NCBI GenBank assembly: GCA_938075415.1
Contig: CALJHC010000003.1
Coordinates: 1,009,900 to 1,073,899 of the forward strand
Direction: 5' to 3'
Length of the DNA stretch: 64,000 nucleotides
Source: an uncultured Rubripirellula sp.
GTDB taxonomy: Bacteria > Planctomycetota > Planctomycetia > Pirellulales > Pirellulaceae
Under the pieces are notes generated by a model. It did not search any database, was not told the DNA's origin, and saw only the letters and a list, made by a program, of their open reading frames with translations. The translations under genes and the position numbers were made by a program. Numbering within the stretch: the first letter of the stretch is position 1; the number at the start of each line of letters is the position of its first letter. Below are positions 1 to 10,446 of this stretch, piece after piece.

Positions 1-692
1 GGGTCCTGATTGATATTGGTTACGAGGAAACCGTAGACGATTTCATTGAAATCATCCGTCAACTCGATTTCCCTCTCTCCCGTTGCAAGACTTTGGTCGC
101 CACGCATGCAGATGTTGACCATATTCAAGGCCTCGCGCAAGCAAAACAAACGCTGAAAACGACGGTAACGTGTCATCCAAATGCCGTTGATGCGCTTCAG
201 TCTGGCGACACCCTGCGGACGATGGCTGAGATCACGGCACAAAATCTACGCCTTCCAATGCCCCCAGTCCAAGTTGACCATCAGGTTCAAGATGGAGACA
301 TCATCAAGGTTGGTGACATCGAAATCGAGGTGTGGCACACCCCAGGGCACACAGATAGCCAACTCTCGTTCCGAATCGGTGATGCACTACTCAGTGGCGA
401 TAACATTTATCGGGATGGCTGCATCGGCGCGATTGATGCTCACCACGGTAGTGATATTAAAGCTTTCATTCGATCTTTGGAAAGAATTCGTGACAGTGAG
501 ATTAAATGGCTAGCCCCAAGCCACGGGCCGATTTTCAAGAATGAGCCCCAACTGCTCAACAACACGATTGAAAGATTGAAGGGCTATCTAAAAATGGCAG
601 ATTTCGGAACTCTGGCTGAGAGCTGGCCGCTGATGGATCAATGGGAAGAAGAGGTGGCGCAGGGCAGGCTACCAGAAGGCCTCAACAGCTAA
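1..692 (+). CDS. MBL-fold metallo-hydrolase (5' end cut by window edge)
   Basis: The reading frame is already open at base 3 and runs to the stop at 692, so the true start lies before the window; an internal TTG at 93 is not needed. The protein has the metallo-beta-lactamase fold signature. The first metal motif reads THADVDH, i.e. HxDxDH with Asp where the second His of HxHxDH usually sits. It is followed by PGHT, by SGDN and by a late SHGP, matching the remaining metal ligands. It is likely a binuclear-metal hydrolase of the glyoxalase II-like branch; the substrate cannot be told. No neighbour on its left is visible, and 275 bases without a gene separate it from the amino-sugar genes, so it is probably a separate unit. 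Confidence 0.85.
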   Translation, partial: VLIDIGYEETVDDFIEIIRQLDFPLSRCKTLVATHADVDHIQGLAQAKQTLKTTVTCHPNAVDALQSGDTLRTMAEITAQNLRLPMPPVQVDHQVQDGDIIKVGDIEIEVWHTPGHTDSQLSFRIGDALLSGDNIYRDGCIGAIDAHHGSDIKAFIRSLERIRDSEIKWLAPSHGPIFKNEPQLLNNTIERLKGYLKMADFGTLAESWPLMDQWEEEVAQGRLPEGLNS

Positions 693-967
693 AAAATGGC
701 TAGTCCTCCGATAAGTATCTGTTTGGATCCCCCGACCCTTCCAAGTCTTTGCCAGAACATCCCGACGCTCTTCAGATGATCAAATCAGGCAAATCCACAA
801 CAACAGCCCTTGATGACCGCAAAAGTCATTAATGAGTGCCGTCGGAGAGCCCATCTAACCGCTAATCTGATTAGATTATGTCGTAGAGTCTTCTTTAATG
901 CCGAAAGGAGATTAGCAGTCCCTAGCTCCTGACTACCCGACCAGCCAATCTCCACTAAAGCAACTGA

Positions 968-1981
968 GTGACCGGCATGGCAAACACACCTCATCCGCCA
1001 CCAGAATCATTCGCTCGCTATGTGGGAATTGACGTCGGTGGGACCAACATTAAATTTGGTCTCTGTGCTTCGGATGGCTCAATTCTTCGGAAAAGCTCTG
1101 CTCCAACGGATTTATTGAGACAACCTGAACAAATCATCAGGCATGCGTTAGAATTTTGTGGGCAAGAAGTCAAAACGAGTGGCCAACTTGCCGGAATCGG
1201 AATGGCGGTGCCGGGCGTTCTCGACACGTCAACGTGGTGCTTGCGGGAGGTGGTCAATCTGCCCGGATGGGTCGATCGGCCGCTTCTGGAAATACTGAGA
1301 AATGAATCTCACTTACCCTCAGTAATCATCAACGATGCTAATGCGGCGGCACTTGCTGAGCATGCAAACCGCCAGCTCTCAACCGAATCACTCGCCTTGC
1401 TAACGCTGGGTACCGGCATCGGCTGTGGATTGACCATCCGGGGAAAAGCTTTCGGAGGCGACCATGGATGTGCGGGCGAACTGGGTCACCTCGCAATCCA
1501 ATTTGGTGATACTGCAGCAGAATGCACATGTGGGCGACGAGGTCATTTAGAAGCTTACGCTGGAGCACCCGCGGTCATTTCGCGGGCTAAATCCGAATTT
1601 GCAAAATGTGAATGGAAATCGCTTCCCGGCAATTTACAGAAAGAGACGATTAGCCCATTAGATGTTGCCAATGCAGCTGAAGATGGATTTTCAGTCGCGG
1701 AGCAAGTTATTCGTGACACTGGTAAATACATTGGCCAAGCCTTAGGCATTCTCGGTCAGGTTGTAGACCCCGCTGTCGTCTTACTTGGCGGCGCAATGAC
1801 ATTTGGTGGAGCCAACAGTCGAATTGGTATCGATTTCCTCGAGACAATTAGAGAAACAGTGCAAGAGACAACCCTTCAGCAAGTTGGCAGCGGCATGACA
1901 ATCGATTTTGCATCCTTGGGCAATGAAGCTGGTGTCACTGGTGCAGCACTCGTAGCACGAAAAGCAGGAAACCAATCATGA
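968..1981 (+). CDS. ROK-family sugar kinase, probably for an amino sugar
   Basis: ATP-dependent sugar kinase of the ROK family, cytoplasmic. The phosphate-binding motif GIDVGGTNIKFG lies near residues 20-31, the catalytic Asp sits in INDANAAALAEH near residue 120, and LGTGIGCG follows near 147. The ROK zinc site is present as GH followed by CTCGRRGHLE near residues 172-197; the usual third Cys (CxCGxxGCxE) is His here. The start could be GTG 968 or ATG 977, three codons later; neither has a strong ribosome site. Its stop overlaps the start of the next gene by four bases (ATGA), so the two are translationally coupled. Because that neighbour is a NagB/PIG-L fusion, phosphorylation of N-acetylglucosamine or glucosamine is the likeliest job, but this is inference from context; glucokinase activity is the alternative. 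Confidence 0.9.
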   Translation: MTGMANTPHPPPESFARYVGIDVGGTNIKFGLCASDGSILRKSSAPTDLLRQPEQIIRHALEFCGQEVKTSGQLAGIGMAVPGVLDTSTWCLREVVNLPGWVDRPLLEILRNESHLPSVIINDANAAALAEHANRQLSTESLALLTLGTGIGCGLTIRGKAFGGDHGCAGELGHLAIQFGDTAAECTCGRRGHLEAYAGAPAVISRAKSEFAKCEWKSLPGNLQKETISPLDVANAAEDGFSVAEQVIRDTGKYIGQALGILGQVVDPAVVLLGGAMTFGGANSRIGIDFLETIRETVQETTLQQVGSGMTIDFASLGNEAGVTGAALVARKAGNQS

Positions 1982-3900
1982 GTACCGCAAACGAACGAAT
2001 TCCGTGCCAGGTCTTTGATCGCGCATCTGAAGCAAGTATTGCGGCAGCAAACGAGATTGCGGATCTAATTCGCAGGAAAGCAGCAGCGGGCGAGAAGTGT
2101 GTGCTTGGACTCGTGACGGGTTCTTCTCCCACTGTGATATACGAAGAACTAATTCGTCAACATGCTGAGGAAGGACTGTCGTTCAAGAACGTCATCACCT
2201 TTAATCTTGACGAATTTTACCCGATGCACCCCAATGAATTGCAGAGTGTCGCTCGCTGCATGCATGAACAACTATTTGATCATGTTGATATTCCAAAGAA
2301 TCAAATTCATATACCCGATGGTACCATTGCAAAGGAAATTTCCTCCGATTATTGCCAGCGATACGAGCAAGCTATACGTGAAGCGGGTGGTATTGACCTT
2401 CAGATTTTAGGCATCAACCGAACGGGGCACATTGGACTCAATGAACCAGGCTCTGACCGTGGTTCTCGCACGCGAATGATCACGCTTGATAGCGTCACAA
2501 GAATTGATGCTGCGAGTGATTTTTTTGGCGCAGAAAATGTTCCACGTTATTCCATTACCCTCGGGGTTGGAACCATTCTGGAAGCCAAACGCATCCTGTT
2601 GATGGCGTTTGGTGAGGGAAAAGCAAAAATCATTGCCAAGGCAGTAGAAGGCTATTCAAGCTCCGGTATCCCCGCGACCTTTCTGCAAGATCACCCAAAC
2701 ACCCTCTTCTTGCTTGACGAGGCCGCTGCCTCGAACCTAACAAGAATCCAGGCCCCGTGGCTCTTAAATGAGATTCGTTGGGATTCAAAAACAATTCGGC
2801 GAGCTGTCATTGACCTTTCAGAGGAAGTTGGCAAAGCAATCCTGAAACTCACCGATGCAGATTATAATGAACAAGGTCTGCAAGATCTCCTCGCTGCGCA
2901 CGGGAGTGCCTACGATATAAACCTGATGGTTTTCCGTCATCTTCAAGCGACCATCACAGGTTGGCCCGGTGGTAAACCCGAACACGCAAAACAGATTGGT
3001 GATCGTCCTGGTCATCGTGACGATATTTTTCCAAAACGGGTCATCATTTTTTCACCTCATCCCGACGACGATGTCATCTCCATGGGCGGGACTTTGATTC
3101 GATTGGTTGATCAAGGTCATGAGGTACACATCGCCTATCAAACATCTGGCAACATCGCTGTTTTCGATGAAGATGCGATTAGATTTTCTGAATTCGTTGA
3201 AGACTTCTGCCGTGAATTTAAAATCCGCGCAGAGGGTTTAGAACAGCTGGAATCTCACATTGATGAGTTCCTGAAAAAGAAAGAACCCGGACAGGTGGAC
3301 AGCAATCATATTCAAAAACTTAAAGGGTTGATTCGTCGAGGGGAAGCGAGAGAAGGTGCTCGATGCTGCGGCGTGAATGACCAGCATCTTCACTTCCTTG
3401 ATCTGCCGTTCTATCAAACCGGTCGAGTCACCAAGAGCCCTATTTCTGAGGCTGATTTAGAGATCACACTCGACCTGCTTCGAAAAGTGAAACCGCACCA
3501 AATCTATGCTGCAGGTGATCTGTCGGATCCGCATGGAACACACCGCACATGCCTTTCAGTAATCTTGCAGGCCTGTCAGCAAAGCCAAGGTGATGATTGG
3601 TACGACGATTGCGACGTTTGGCTTTACCGCGGTGCGTGGCAAGAATGGTCACCCCATGAGATTGAAATGGCTGTCCCTCTTAGTCCGCAAGAAGTTGCAC
3701 AAAAGCGGGCAGCTATTTTCAAACATGAATCCCAGAAAGATCGTGCCTTATTTCCCGGGTCCGATGTCCGCGAATTCTGGCAACGCGCCGAATCGCGAAA
3801 TTCTGAAACCGCTAAGAAATACGATGCACTGGGACTTGCGGAATACGCCGCAATTGAAGGTTTCGTGCAATGGGATGGCGAGTCGGGCCTGGATCTCTAA
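1978..3900 (+). CDS. Fusion of glucosamine-6-phosphate deaminase (NagB) with PIG-L/LmbE deacetylase
   Basis: Two enzymes in one 640-residue chain. Residues about 1-270 are a NagB/6-phosphogluconolactonase fold: LGLVTGSSPTVIYEELI, FNLDEFYP (general base Asp), GINRTGHIGLNEPGS and VPRYSITLGVGTI all line up with E. coli NagB. Residues about 355-600 are a PIG-L/LmbE domain beginning IIFSPHPDDDVISMGG, the zinc motif of N-acetylglucosamine deacetylases such as MshB. NagB turns glucosamine-6-phosphate into fructose-6-phosphate and ammonia; a fused deacetylase could supply glucosamine-6-phosphate from its N-acetyl form, replacing NagA. The position equal to catalytic Asp141 of E. coli NagB is Thr here (codon 2422-2424), while His143 and Glu148 are kept. 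Fusions of this shape are known in Bacteroidetes and planctomycetes. Coupled to the ROK kinase by a 4-base overlap. Confidence 0.9.
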   Translation: MSTANERIPCQVFDRASEASIAAANEIADLIRRKAAAGEKCVLGLVTGSSPTVIYEELIRQHAEEGLSFKNVITFNLDEFYPMHPNELQSVARCMHEQLFDHVDIPKNQIHIPDGTIAKEISSDYCQRYEQAIREAGGIDLQILGINRTGHIGLNEPGSDRGSRTRMITLDSVTRIDAASDFFGAENVPRYSITLGVGTILEAKRILLMAFGEGKAKIIAKAVEGYSSSGIPATFLQDHPNTLFLLDEAAASNLTRIQAPWLLNEIRWDSKTIRRAVIDLSEEVGKAILKLTDADYNEQGLQDLLAAHGSAYDINLMVFRHLQATITGWPGGKPEHAKQIGDRPGHRDDIFPKRVIIFSPHPDDDVISMGGTLIRLVDQGHEVHIAYQTSGNIAVFDEDAIRFSEFVEDFCREFKIRAEGLEQLESHIDEFLKKKEPGQVDSNHIQKLKGLIRRGEAREGARCCGVNDQHLHFLDLPFYQTGRVTKSPISEADLEITLDLLRKVKPHQIYAAGDLSDPHGTHRTCLSVILQACQQSQGDDWYDDCDVWLYRGAWQEWSPHEIEMAVPLSPQEVAQKRAAIFKHESQKDRALFPGSDVREFWQRAESRNSETAKKYDALGLAEYAAIEGFVQWDGESGLDL

Positions 3901-3992
3901 GAACCGAGTCGGTTGTCGACTATGAATTAATCACGCTCGACCCCCTCGCATCATCCGAAGAAGATCTCCCACCTGGTCCGTAAAGAAATCTC

Positions 3993-6305
3993 ATGAAAAA
4001 GATTACGCGTCGTCTGCTATTGAAAGCAACAGCCTCTACCACAGCATGGCTTCGCTCAGCTCGGTCAACATGCTCCTTCGCTACAACAAACAACAACAGT
4101 AACTTTAAATCCTCATGGTCCAAGACGTTTAACCGAACTTGGATCGGCGAAAACTTCTGGGCCAATCCAATGGAGGATTGGTCGCTCACTGATGGAGGCG
4201 CGGAGAATATTCGGGGTGGTGGAAATCGAAATCTACAATTGATCACTCATCAATTAACGGATGCGACTAAATCATTCTCAGCGAGCGTTACCACACGACG
4301 CGTTGAAATCTCAAGCAACGATGGCGGATCCGGATTTCGTATTGGAGTAAAGAGCGAGCTAAACGAGTACCGAAGCAACTCGTTCGCATCAGGAGGTATA
4401 AACGCCGGAGTTCTTAACAATGAACTAATACTTGGTACCTCAAAAACAGTCATTAAGTCAAACTCCGATCAGAACATTACGCTGGTTCTCACTGGTGTCC
4501 CAAATGGTGATCAATATCGACTCACTCTGAAAGCTTATCAATCCGGCGATCTTCTCGGTTCGATCAGCAACAACACCTCGACTGACGCCGTTAAGGGTAA
4601 TCTCGCGATTGTCAGTAACTTTGCACTAAAACCGAAAGACAAAAATTGCTGCCGATATCGATTCGAAGATTTTGAATTGACAGGGGACTCTTTCACCTAT
4701 GACAAAAACCGGAAGTTTGGACCAATTCTTTGGTCAATGTATTCCCTGAGTGACTCCAGAAATCAAGAACGTTTTGTCTTGAAGTTGAGCGCCTTAACGG
4801 GACCACTCAGTAAGCACGAAAATCAAAACATCGAGTTGTTGATTGAAAGAGATCAAGCTTGGATCTCCCATGGCATTTCAGTACTCGACACCGATTCTTG
4901 GACGGCAACCTTTCGCATTCCGAATTGGGATGAATCAAAACCCGCGCGCTATCGGCTGATTTACACAGAATCTCTTAAAAATGGAGAGCAAAAGACGTCC
5001 ATGTGGCAGGGAGTGATTCGAGAGAACCCCACCGATCGACCACTTCGAGTTGCTTCGTTGACCTGCCAAAATGATTATGCGTTCCCCTACGAACCGGTCG
5101 CCGAAAATCTCGCTCGACTCGATCCTGACATGCTCTATTTTTCAGGAGACCAGCTATACGAAAGTCATGGCGGATTTGGTGTGATTCGAGAGCCTGCGGA
5201 ATTGGCAATCCTCAATTATCTCCGAAAATTCTACATGTTCGGTTGGGCTTTCCGCGATGTCATGAGAGACAGACCAACTCTATGCCTCCCAGATGATCAT
5301 GATGTTTTCCAAGGGAATATCTGGGGTGAAGGTGGAAATCCGATGGACATTGAAAAGAGTGGTGCCTCCTCTAACGGTGGCTATCGCGAACCAGCCAGAA
5401 TGGTCAACGTCGTCCATCGAACCAATACAGGCCATCATCCCGATTTCGATGACCCCACCCCAGTCAATCAAGGTATCAGCGTCTACCACGGTGAAATGAT
5501 TTACGGTGGAGTTGGATTTGCAATCATTGCTGACCGACAATTCAAAAGTGGTCCACAGAGGGTGGAAACCGGTAGCGGACGAGCAGATCATGTGCGTGCG
5601 AAAGATTTTGACACTGCCCTCTTGGATAAACCAGGCCTGGCACTCCTCGGTGAGCGGCAAGAGCAGTTCCTAAAACGATGGGCTGATGACTGGCGAGGCC
5701 ACTCAATGAAGGTGCTTTTAAGTCAAACAGTATTCGCAGGTGTGGCCACGCATCACGGCCGCTTGGACGGATACCTGAAAGCGGATCTCGATTCTGGTGG
5801 GTGGCCACAAACCGCCAGAGATCGGGCGATTGAGATTATCAATCCTGCGAGAGCACTCCACCTTAATGGCGACCAGCACATGACTTCACTGGTGCAATAT
5901 GGAACATCCACTCAACGAGATGGTTGCTGGTCGTTTTGCTCACCAGCAATCGGAGCTGGGTATCAACGATGGTGGCGGCCTGATCAACTGGATTTGAGTT
6001 ACAAGAATCGTCCTGATCATGGCCTCCCTAATACCGGTGAATACCTAGACGGATTTGGAAATCTCGTCTATGTCTATGCAGTTGGAAACCCTGAAGTTGG
6101 TACAAAGAAACATCGTTACGAGAAAGCCCACCAGAAAGGAAGCGGTTTTGGATTGGTCACGATCGATATCGAAAGGAAAACTTACCAAGTTGAGGCTTTC
6201 CGCTTCCTTGTTGATGCAACCAGCAAAAGCCCAAGCACTCAATTTCCTGGATGGCCCGTGGTCATTCATCAAAGTGAAAATCCAGGCGAAAATCGCTTAC
6301 ATTAG
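3993..6305 (+). CDS. PhoD-like phosphatase, exported
   Basis: Predicted exported metallophosphatase of the PhoD family. The N-terminus has a twin-arginine stretch, [11 protein letters not shown], suggesting Tat export of a folded metalloprotein. Residues about 40-240 look like a laminin/concanavalin-type beta-sandwich (poorly conserved, inferred from composition and from the [10 protein letters not shown] ending). The catalytic half, from about residue 350, has the metal-binding blocks [27 protein letters not shown] and [15 protein letters not shown], typical of PhoD-like phosphatases in planctomycetes. It would release phosphate from phosphodiesters or monoesters in the periplasm; the substrate is unknown. 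A run of 45 bases separates its stop from the acyltransferase downstream, so the two may be co-transcribed. No strong ribosome site precedes ATG 3993. Confidence 0.85.
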   Translation: MKKITRRLLLKATASTTAWLRSARSTCSFATTNNNSNFKSSWSKTFNRTWIGENFWANPMEDWSLTDGGAENIRGGGNRNLQLITHQLTDATKSFSASVTTRRVEISSNDGGSGFRIGVKSELNEYRSNSFASGGINAGVLNNELILGTSKTVIKSNSDQNITLVLTGVPNGDQYRLTLKAYQSGDLLGSISNNTSTDAVKGNLAIVSNFALKPKDKNCCRYRFEDFELTGDSFTYDKNRKFGPILWSMYSLSDSRNQERFVLKLSALTGPLSKHENQNIELLIERDQAWISHGISVLDTDSWTATFRIPNWDESKPARYRLIYTESLKNGEQKTSMWQGVIRENPTDRPLRVASLTCQNDYAFPYEPVAENLARLDPDMLYFSGDQLYESHGGFGVIREPAELAILNYLRKFYMFGWAFRDVMRDRPTLCLPDDHDVFQGNIWGEGGNPMDIEKSGASSNGGYREPARMVNVVHRTNTGHHPDFDDPTPVNQGISVYHGEMIYGGVGFAIIADRQFKSGPQRVETGSGRADHVRAKDFDTALLDKPGLALLGERQEQFLKRWADDWRGHSMKVLLSQTVFAGVATHHGRLDGYLKADLDSGGWPQTARDRAIEIINPARALHLNGDQHMTSLVQYGTSTQRDGCWSFCSPAIGAGYQRWWRPDQLDLSYKNRPDHGLPNTGEYLDGFGNLVYVYAVGNPEVGTKKHRYEKAHQKGSGFGLVTIDIERKTYQVEAFRFLVDATSKSPSTQFPGWPVVIHQSENPGENRLH

Positions 6306-6350
6306 GCTACGCGGTTCGACGCAGTCCACTGTGAAAGGTCCCAAGGTCAT

Positions 6351-6959
6351 ATGACGCTGACCAGTCATGCAATCGTATTGTTAGCCAAATTATTCAGCGG
6401 CTCCACCGTGCGCTGGGTTGATTGTCAACCTGATACCTCACAACGCATCTACTTCGCCAACCACACGAGTCATCTGGACGCCGTTCTCTTGTGGTCGGCA
6501 CTGCCACGTGATTTGAGAAAATTGACGCGACCGGTAGCGGCAAAAGATTACTGGGCAAAGGGATGGGTGAAGCCGCACATGGCAAAAAGCTTCAATGCAT
6601 TGTTAGTTGACAGAAAAGAAATCAAAGTCCACAAGAGCCCCATCGATATCATGCTTCAACAAATGGGTGATATCTATTCATTGATCATCTTTCCAGAAGG
6701 GGGGCGATCCTCAAGTGATGATGAAATGGGAAATTTCAAGAGTGGTCTTTTCTACATGGCGAAAAAACGACCCGACTTGGAGTTAGTGCCAGTGAACATC
6801 GACAACGTCAACCGAATCCTACCGCGAGGTGAAGTTCTACCGGTGCCGCTCTTAAGCTGCATCTCAATCGGGGCACCTATCTTTCTGGAAGCAGGTGAAC
6901 CCAAGGCAGAGTTTCTTAATCGCGCTCGCCAAAGTGTTCTGAATCTGAAAGAGCATTAG
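6351..6959 (+). CDS. PlsC-type 1-acyl-glycerol-phosphate acyltransferase
   Basis: Membrane-associated acyltransferase of the LPLAT family, transferring an acyl chain to a lysophospholipid or related alcohol. Motif I is NHTSHLDAV near residues 37-45 (NHxxxxD catalytic pair). Motif III is FPEGGRSSSDD near residue 115, and motif IV is ELVPVNIDN. The length, 202 residues, is short but within the family range. It follows the PhoD-like gene by 45 bases on the same strand. Whether it works in phosphatidic acid synthesis or on another lipid cannot be read from the sequence. The GGR in place of the commonest EGTR of motif III is a mild variant. Confidence 0.85.
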   Translation: MTLTSHAIVLLAKLFSGSTVRWVDCQPDTSQRIYFANHTSHLDAVLLWSALPRDLRKLTRPVAAKDYWAKGWVKPHMAKSFNALLVDRKEIKVHKSPIDIMLQQMGDIYSLIIFPEGGRSSSDDEMGNFKSGLFYMAKKRPDLELVPVNIDNVNRILPRGEVLPVPLLSCISIGAPIFLEAGEPKAEFLNRARQSVLNLKEH

Positions 6960-7071
6960 TAGTGAAATTTGAACCTGATCTTTCAGATTCAACAGATTGA
7001 ATTTCGGGTGGCAAATGACCATGAAAGATCATTTGCAACCCGATTTCTATGCGATGGGAAATGAGGCCCTA

Positions 7072-10000
7072 TCACTCTACCTCGTCGGCACCCCGCAGAT
7101 CTTGTTGCAGGCTAGCCAAATATGCGACGAGATCACGAAGTTGCCGGTCGGTCAACTTTTCTACCAAATCATCAGGCATCGATGATTTTCCTTGACGCCT
7201 CGCCTCGATTTGATCAATCGGGACACGAACCAGTGTTCCATCGGATTGCAAGAGATCAACACCTTCTTCAGTCTCTTCCTTGACGATGCCAGAAATCGTT
7301 CTGCCTTCATCCGTAAGGATCACAGACGTTTCGAATCCTCTGGCAACAACAGAATTAGGAAGACAGATGGACTCCAGTAAGTAACGACGATCCTTTGATG
7401 CACCAATCGTGGTCAAGTCTGGTCCGACCTGCCCCCCGGACCTGCCGACTTGGTGACAACGCAAACATGACAATTTTGTAGCTTCAAAGAAAAGTTTTTC
7501 ACCCTGACTTGCATCACCACCACTCAAAGCATGTAGCCAAGGTCCCAATTGATCTTCTCTTGCTAATTTAATTTGATAATCAGCTAACTGACTTTGAAGT
7601 TCGGCATCAAGGCGGCCAGTTGACGCCTCGAGCACATTCAACCAAACGTCCGCGGAAAGGTCACCACTTAGGTAGGACTGAACACCGTCCCGAATAGCAT
7701 CAACGGCTTTCTCATCGGATATTTCCGCAAGCAGATCCCACGCTAATTGGCGCACTCTGGTATTACGACTTCTTGTCGCAGTGATTAGGCGTTCAAGTGA
7801 TTTCTGTTCATCATACTTCGCCAATACTCGCAAAGCTGAAATCAACAAATCGCTCGGTGGTACAGATTTAACATCTGATGCCAGCGCCACCGCTTTTTTC
7901 GGATCTAGACGCACCAATGCATCCAAGGCGCCGGCTCGAGCAAACGAATCAAGGCTTTCATCCTTGACTCGTGTCTCAAGCATCGGAGCGATCCCTTGAA
8001 TTCCCAATTGAGAGGCAACACGTATGGATTCCTCCCTAATCTCGCTTCCGCTAACCATCAAAGACTCTAGGTTGGGATTCAAAGCAGCCACAGCATCGGA
8101 AACCGATCTGGATGGCAGCGGACGATAATCGTTCAACACTCGATCTCTTGGATCATCAGGATCCCAATCCTCGAGCAATTGCAGCGCTTCAGACCGCATC
8201 TCAGTTGGCGCTAAGGCACTCGCGGCAAATTCTGCAATTCTCTTAGCTGCTTCGGGTGTGCCTATTCGATAATTTGCATTTAATGATCGACGCTGATATT
8301 CAACCTCGCGTGGAATTTTGTTTAGCGTTGCACCAAGTCCGGGCATGGCGGCCGGAATTGGCAAGTCATAAATAGCGCGTGCTGCCTCCAAAGCGACCAA
8401 TGAACTCGGATCGTCAAGATAGCTCACGAGAGATGTGCTCTTGAGTCTTCGCATCGAAACGACGACGGCACGTCGAACTGCTTCACTGGGGTGATTCTTG
8501 AATTTCTCCAATCGCTCGGCGCTTTGCGTCAGTGACAAAGCCATAACGCCAGCATGGCGAAGAGCAGGATCTTGATCATTGGCCTCGGAGATGACCTGAA
8601 TGATCGCGGGAAGTGAATCAGAGTCCTTTAACTTGCCAAGAGACAACAGCGAGAAAAACCTGACTCGAGCAGATTCATCAGTTAATCGATCACGAAGTTT
8701 TTCAATGGCCTTCGCATCCAACCTCTCTCCTGCGAATTTCGCCGCGGCCGCACGAATGTACGGATCAGTGTCATCCAGCAACGGTCGAATCAAATCGTGG
8801 ATCGAAGCTAACGTTGCTTCGTCTTGCCGAGCAATCTGATCCATACCCCAAATTGCGTGCAATCGAGCAAGACGACCCGACTTCTCGTCCCGAACCAACG
8901 TAGCAAAGGAACGCCAATCCTTGCGGCTTGCCAATTCCCACTGGGCTCCCAATCTTATCCGGCGATCAACATGACTCAACTCAACCAACAAACTTGAGAC
9001 ATCCTGTTGCTCAAAACCATCGGCAAGACGTTGCTGTACTTCCTGGACGATTTGAGATTTCGTGAATTCAGGATGAGCGACTTTATAGATTCGACCTTTA
9101 CCAAGTCCGTCCCATCCATCAACCCAATCACTCAAGTACAAGCTTCCATCGGTACCAAATCCAATGTCAGTTGCGAGAACTCTCCAAATTGGATCAGCGT
9201 TTTCCGCAAAACGATAAAATGCCCCATCTGGTTCAACTCGGAAGCTCCGTACACCGCTATTTGCTGGCCCTCCTCGAAAGTCGCAAATGAGAAATTTGTC
9301 CTTAAAATAATCACCGAACCCTGTTCCTGGATAATAGGCCAATCCACTGGGTCCATCCGTAAAATTGGCGACGGGAGGAACAATGTATGCCGGCTGTTCT
9401 TGATGAAAAGGTTTCCAAATGTTCTCGCGATTAAATGGGCCACGATCAGGCAGGTACTGGTAGTACATACGCCAGCCGCTATCACCGCCCTCGAGGAGAT
9501 GCACAACCCTCGCCTGGTCACCACTATCACTATTGTTGTCGACCGTAAAAAAATCACCGGCGTCATTGAATGCCAACTCTTGGGGATTTCTTAAACCACT
9601 CGCATATACCTCCAAGTTCGAACCATTCAACTCGCACCGAAAAACGGCACCAGAAACGGGATTGTTCAACACACTCCCTTCTGCCGTTGTGACATGGTAG
9701 CCACGATCACCAATGCTAAAGTAAAGCCGTCCATCGGGTCCCAGAACCAAACCATGTAAATCATGGCCCCTAAACGCGACGCGAACGCCAAACCCGTCTG
9801 CCATGGAGATCCGATCATCAATAGTTCCATCGTTATCGTGGTCGATCAATTTCCATAACTTAGGAATGCAGGTGTAATAGATGTTGTTCTGGTGCGCTAA
9901 TACTCCCGCCCCGGTGCCCTCCTCTAGATGATTAAAACCAGATGCAAGAAGAACACTACTGTCGGCGACGCCATCCTGGTCAGCGTCCTCTAAACGCCGA

Positions 10001-10446
10001 AGACGGTCATCATGCTGTGTGTAAGCAGCTGCGGCATCTCCCAGCAACCTTTTGTGATAATCAATTCTATCTTGAACTGTTTCCGCAGCTAAATCCGCGA
10101 GCAGCCAAGTGTCATCGTGCCCTCGATTATCGGTAACCCCTTGGTTCTGCCGAAAAGTTTCACAAACAATCATACGGCCAAGATGATCAATATCAAAAGC
10201 GACCACATTTGCTACATCAGGCTCCGAAGCGAAAAGCTGGATTTGCCAACCTTCAGGTATTCGAATTGCCCGCATTGCTTCTTCACCCTCCGATGAAGCA
10301 GCGGCAACCTCCGGTTCCAGTGGAATGAGTTGCTCTCGTTCGTCAGCAGGGGCACCGTTCGTGAACAACAAAACGACGGGGGTTAACACCAAAAGTATTC
10401 TTGGAATTAACAATGAATAGGTAGATGGATAAAAAAATTTAAGCAT
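7072..10446 (-). CDS. Giant secreted PVC-type propeller, HEAT-repeat and cytochrome c protein
   Basis: A 1124-residue exported protein of a family greatly expanded in Planctomycetes and Verrucomicrobia. It starts with a signal peptide (hydrophobic residues about 9-30). A glucose/sorbosone dehydrogenase-like beta-propeller follows (from IRIPEGWQIQLFASEPDVA, residues about 60-480, with ASGLRNPQELAFN). The middle, about 490-960, is rich in Ala/Leu/Arg helices resembling HEAT repeats. The C-terminal heme c domain has CLRCH near residue 995, then VGPDLTTIG and a conserved tail with LPNSVVARGF. It is likely a periplasmic, heme-carrying dehydrogenase; its substrate is unknown. It is alone on the minus strand, convergent with the acyltransferase. 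ATG 10446 is directly followed by a signal sequence, which supports this start. Confidence 0.92.
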   Translation of the reverse strand: MLKFFYPSTYSLLIPRILLVLTPVVLLFTNGAPADEREQLIPLEPEVAAASSEGEEAMRAIRIPEGWQIQLFASEPDVANVVAFDIDHLGRMIVCETFRQNQGVTDNRGHDDTWLLADLAAETVQDRIDYHKRLLGDAAAAYTQHDDRLRRLEDADQDGVADSSVLLASGFNHLEEGTGAGVLAHQNNIYYTCIPKLWKLIDHDNDGTIDDRISMADGFGVRVAFRGHDLHGLVLGPDGRLYFSIGDRGYHVTTAEGSVLNNPVSGAVFRCELNGSNLEVYASGLRNPQELAFNDAGDFFTVDNNSDSGDQARVVHLLEGGDSGWRMYYQYLPDRGPFNRENIWKPFHQEQPAYIVPPVANFTDGPSGLAYYPGTGFGDYFKDKFLICDFRGGPANSGVRSFRVEPDGAFYRFAENADPIWRVLATDIGFGTDGSLYLSDWVDGWDGLGKGRIYKVAHPEFTKSQIVQEVQQRLADGFEQQDVSSLLVELSHVDRRIRLGAQWELASRKDWRSFATLVRDEKSGRLARLHAIWGMDQIARQDEATLASIHDLIRPLLDDTDPYIRAAAAKFAGERLDAKAIEKLRDRLTDESARVRFFSLLSLGKLKDSDSLPAIIQVISEANDQDPALRHAGVMALSLTQSAERLEKFKNHPSEAVRRAVVVSMRRLKSTSLVSYLDDPSSLVALEAARAIYDLPIPAAMPGLGATLNKIPREVEYQRRSLNANYRIGTPEAAKRIAEFAASALAPTEMRSEALQLLEDWDPDDPRDRVLNDYRPLPSRSVSDAVAALNPNLESLMVSGSEIREESIRVASQLGIQGIAPMLETRVKDESLDSFARAGALDALVRLDPKKAVALASDVKSVPPSDLLISALRVLAKYDEQKSLERLITATRSRNTRVRQLAWDLLAEISDEKAVDAIRDGVQSYLSGDLSADVWLNVLEASTGRLDAELQSQLADYQIKLAREDQLGPWLHALSGGDASQGEKLFFEATKLSCLRCHQVGRSGGQVGPDLTTIGASKDRRYLLESICLPNSVVARGFETSVILTDEGRTISGIVKEETEEGVDLLQSDGTLVRVPIDQIEARRQGKSSMPDDLVEKLTDRQLRDLVAYLASLQQDLRGADEVE

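Noticed and set aside
9007..9594. A 195-codon plus-strand frame inside the giant cytochrome protein gene
   Set aside because: It is antisense to strongly conserved propeller sequence and has no family match or start context.
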